Origin: Mucilaginibacter boryungensis
GTDB taxonomy: Bacteria > Bacteroidota > Bacteroidia > Sphingobacteriales > Sphingobacteriaceae
Direction of reading: 5' to 3'
Length of the DNA: 64,000 nucleotides
Assembly: GCF_015221995.1 (NCBI RefSeq)
Contig: NZ_JADFFM010000001.1
Location: 1,054,001-1,118,000 of the forward strand
In this document: positions 61,507 to 64,000 of the stretch, in pieces
How positions within the stretch are numbered: position 1 is the first letter of the stretch
Layout: every line of letters begins with the position of its first letter
Translations under genes and position numbers: made by a program
The notes under the pieces: generated by a model
The model's database searches: none
What the model was told of the DNA's origin: nothing
What the model saw: the letters and a program-made list of their open reading frames with translations, nothing else

Positions 61507-63735
61507 CTAAGAAGCCCGTTCCACAGCCGGGGTTGAATCAAACCGTGTTACGGCGGTAATGCCGCGTATCTCTTTCAAGCGTTTTATCAGGTTATCCAGA
61601 TGTTCGGTATCGTTCACATACACCATAATCGATCCTTCAAAAATACCGTTATCACTATCAACAGTAATAGAGCGGATATTCACTTTAAAATCGTTGGAAA
61701 TTACTGTAGTTAGTTTATTGATCAGGCCAACATCATCAATACCCGTAATTCGCAAACCGGTTAAAAATGCCAGTTCCTGCTGGTTTGTCCAGCGGGCTTT
61801 TACAATGCGGTAACCGTAGTTGGACATTAATTTGGTGGCATTAGGGCAATTAGTACGGTGTATTTTTATCCCATCGCTTACCGTAATGAAACCAAATACA
61901 TCATCGCCAGGGATAGGGTTGCAGCAGCTGGCAAGTTTATAGTCAATCTTTTGCATGTCATCGCCAATCAATAACATGTCGGTATCTTTGGCCTTAATGC
62001 TTTTTAGCAGACTTTGTACCTGGTCGGCGTCAATTTTATCCTGTGGCTTATTCTCAATACTTTTTTCTGATGCCTGGTACTCCTTAAGCTGACTCAGGTC
62101 TATCAACCCTTTAGCTACATTGTAAAAGAGGTCTTGGGTCGATTGCAGTTTGAAATAATAACTCAGCTTATGGATGTTCTCTGAATTGTAGGTGATCTTC
62201 AGCGATTTTAGCTTACGTTCCAGTATTTCCTTGCCATCTTCAGCTATTTTGCGCTTTTCTTCTTTTAATGCCGATTTTATTTTGGCTTTAGCTTTAGCCG
62301 TAACTACAATGTTCAGCCAGTCTTCTTTTGGACTTTGCTTACTGCTGGTAATCACTTCCACCTGGTCGCCGTTTTGTAGTTTATAGCTTAGCGGTACTAG
62401 TTTGTGGTTTACTTTGGCGCCAATACAACTGGCCCCCACATCGGTATGTATCTCGAACGCGAAATCCAGCGCCGTAGCGCTTGATGGTAATTGTATTAAT
62501 GCACCTTTAGGCGTAAAGATGAATATCTCATCGCTAAAAAGGTTCATCTTGAAATCATCCAGAAAATCCAATGCGTTGCTGTCGGGGTTTTTCAGCATAT
62601 CGCGAACTTTTTGTATCCACAGGTCAAGCCCGTTGTCTACTGATGATTCCTTGTATTTCCAATGCGCGGCAAAACCCTTCTCTGCAATTTCGTTCATACG
62701 GGTGGTACGTATCTGCACTTCAACCCATTGCCCACGCGGGCCCATTACGGTAGTATGTAATGATTCGTAACCATTAGCCTTGGGCGATGATACCCAGTCG
62801 CGCAAACGGTCGGGATTAGGCCGGTAAAGGTCGGTCACTATAGAATAAGCCTTCCAGCAATCCGATTTTTCATTTTCTGCCGGGCTATCCAGAATGATAC
62901 GGATGGCAAAAAGATCGTAAACCTCTTCAAATGGGACGTTCTTTTTCTTCATCTTATTCCAGATGGAGTGGATCGACTTCGGCCTGCCGTACATATCGGC
63001 GTTCAAGCCCTGGCCTTCTAGCACTTTCTTTATTGGCTCAATAAAATCCCGGATAAACTTCTCGCGTTCCGCCCTTTTTTCATTTAGCTTATTTTTAATG
63101 AACTGGTAGGTCTCGCTTTCCATATATTTCATGGAAAGGTCTTCCAGCTCTGACTTTATGGCATATAAACCCAGCCTGTGTGCCAATGGTGCATACAGAT
63201 ACACGGTTTCTGACGATAACTTCAACTGCTTATCACGCGGCATAAACTCCATGGTACGCATGTTATGCAGGCGGTCGGCCAGTTTTATCAATATTACCCG
63301 CACATCATCGGCCAGGGTAAGCAACATTTTACGGAAATTCTCGGCCTGTAAAGAGCTGTTGGTATCGAACACGCCGGAAATTTTAGTTAGGCCGTCAATT
63401 ATTTTGGCTACTTTCTTTCCAAATTCGCGTTCAATATCATCTAAAGTAACATCAGTGTCCTCAACCACATCGTGCAGCAATGCACAAACAATAGAAGTAG
63501 TACCCAAGCCAATTTCCTCGGCAGCAATTTGGGCAACAGCAATAGGATGATATATATACGGCTCGCCCGATTTGCGGCGCATATCCTTATGGCTTTCAAG
63601 GGCCATATCAAAAGCCTTACGTATCATGCGTTTATCGCCCTTTTGCAAGGTTGATTTTGATGCACGCAGCAATGCCCGGTAACGCTTTAGTATTTCGTTC
63701 TTTTCCGCCTCAATATCTATCACTACATCCTTCAT
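61507..63735 (-). CDS. bifunctional (p)ppGpp synthetase/hydrolase (RelA/SpoT homologue)
   Basis: A 742-residue protein with the HD hydrolase domain (YIHPIAVAQIAAE, LLHDVVEDTDVT; about residues 45-190), the synthetase domain (DMYGRPKSIHSIWNKMKKKN, YDLFAIRII; about 230-370), a TGS domain (about 395-455) and a C-terminal ACT domain (about 660-735). The HD motif is intact, so it probably both makes and degrades the alarmone (p)ppGpp, controlling growth under starvation. It is 103 bp from the divergent DUF4294-like gene. Confidence 0.95.
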   Translation of the reverse strand: MKDVVIDIEAEKNEILKRYRALLRASKSTLQKGDKRMIRKAFDMALESHKDMRRKSGEPYIYHPIAVAQIAAEEIGLGTTSIVCALLHDVVEDTDVTLDDIEREFGKKVAKIIDGLTKISGVFDTNSSLQAENFRKMLLTLADDVRVILIKLADRLHNMRTMEFMPRDKQLKLSSETVYLYAPLAHRLGLYAIKSELEDLSMKYMESETYQFIKNKLNEKRAEREKFIRDFIEPIKKVLEGQGLNADMYGRPKSIHSIWNKMKKKNVPFEEVYDLFAIRIILDSPAENEKSDCWKAYSIVTDLYRPNPDRLRDWVSSPKANGYESLHTTVMGPRGQWVEVQIRTTRMNEIAEKGFAAHWKYKESSVDNGLDLWIQKVRDMLKNPDSNALDFLDDFKMNLFSDEIFIFTPKGALIQLPSSATALDFAFEIHTDVGASCIGAKVNHKLVPLSYKLQNGDQVEVITSSKQSPKEDWLNIVVTAKAKAKIKSALKEEKRKIAEDGKEILERKLKSLKITYNSENIHKLSYYFKLQSTQDLFYNVAKGLIDLSQLKEYQASEKSIENKPQDKIDADQVQSLLKSIKAKDTDMLLIGDDMQKIDYKLASCCNPIPGDDVFGFITVSDGIKIHRTNCPNATKLMSNYGYRIVKARWTNQQELAFLTGLRITGIDDVGLINKLTTVISNDFKVNIRSITVDSDNGIFEGSIMVYVNDTEHLDNLIKRLKEIRGITAVTRFDSTPAVERAS

Positions 63736-63817
63736 TTATAAGCCCTTATATATACCTGGTAATGTCATTATAAAATTTAATTACATATATGTTATGCAAT
63801 ACAACAAAAAATAGCAT

Positions 63818-63825
63818 TATTTTTG
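63818..63825 (+). promoter_or_regulatory. -7 element of the last gene
   Basis: TATTTTTG matches TAnnTTTG; the ATG at 63840 is 14 bases downstream. No -33 box was clear. Confidence 0.4.
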
Positions 63826-63839
63826 TATTACGTAAAATT

Positions 63840-64000
63840 ATGAAATTTATTGGCTTTGTATTACTGTTTTGCTGCTTCGCTACCATAGCGCTGTCACAAA
63901 GTGCATTGCCACGACCTAAATTAGGCAAAAATGATACCATCCGGACTTACCTGACAGAATATCAAGGCGAGTTGATCCCGTGGACGGTTGTACCTGAAAT
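63840..64000 (+). CDS. secreted DUF4294-like protein, N-terminal part
   Basis: The frame is cut by the end of the window. The visible 53 residues start MKFIGFVLLFCCF with a signal peptide ending LSQ, followed by PKLGKNDTIRTYLTEYQGELIPWTVVPE. The TYLTEYQGELIPWTVVPE strand resembles the beginning of DUF4294 proteins, which are conserved Bacteroidota secreted proteins of unknown function. It is divergent from the RelA/SpoT homologue. Confidence 0.65.
   Translation, partial: MKFIGFVLLFCCFATIALSQSALPRPKLGKNDTIRTYLTEYQGELIPWTVVPE

Overview
The window is about 64 kb of chromosomal DNA from a Bacteroidota bacterium, most likely family Sphingobacteriaceae (Mucilaginibacter- or Pedobacter-like; the genus is inference). 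Supporting signs are three large secreted proteins with type IX secretion (T9SS) C-terminal sorting domains, many lipoproteins, Bacteroidota families (DUF4136, DUF4293, DUF4783, DUF5686, DUF4294, a histone H1-like protein), promoters of the TTTG-N19-TAnnTTTG type, and few strong Shine-Dalgarno sites. No tRNA, rRNA, CRISPR, prophage or intact insertion sequence was seen.

Layout. 1-1.8 kb: 3' part of nadE and a DUF4136 lipoprotein. 2-16.2 kb: a cell-surface block with two convergent paralogous giant repeat proteins, a small membrane-tail protein coupled to one of them, a lipoprotein and a secreted subtilase. 16.3-24.4 kb: TIGR01777 epimerase and photolyase, two FKBP lipoproteins, a MarR regulator, gamma-glutamyltransferase, a small secreted protein, DUF4293 and truA. 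24.5-30.3 kb: ABC exporter, a BlaI/M56 (BlaR1-like) pair with a readable promoter/operator, and a secreted amidohydrolase. 30.4-34.5 kb: a tyrosine/homogentisate catabolic locus (FAH facing away from hmgA-hpd). 34.6-48.5 kb: AlkD-like protein, ispD, queA, an ABC permease, a four-PAS hybrid histidine kinase, citrate synthase, a histone H1-like gene, dapA, a DUF5686 outer-membrane protein and a HAD phosphatase. 48.8-64 kb: metallophosphoesterase, gpmI, DUF4783-nadC-plsY-M48-DUF2071, an MFS exporter, pabB, purA, fur, a RelA/SpoT homologue and the start of a DUF4294 gene.

Functional links: nadE and nadC both serve NAD synthesis; hpd, hmgA and FAH cover three of the steps of tyrosine breakdown; the BlaI repressor probably controls itself and the M56 sensor protease; the T9SS cargo proteins and subtilase form the surface/secretome part.

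The most unusual signal is at the DNA level. At least six families of short imperfect palindromic elements occupy the gaps between genes. They often start exactly at a stop codon and usually lie between convergent genes. In three places they enter coding sequence: an in-frame insertion in truA, the first codons of ispD, and the signal-peptide region of the lipoprotein downstream of gpmI.
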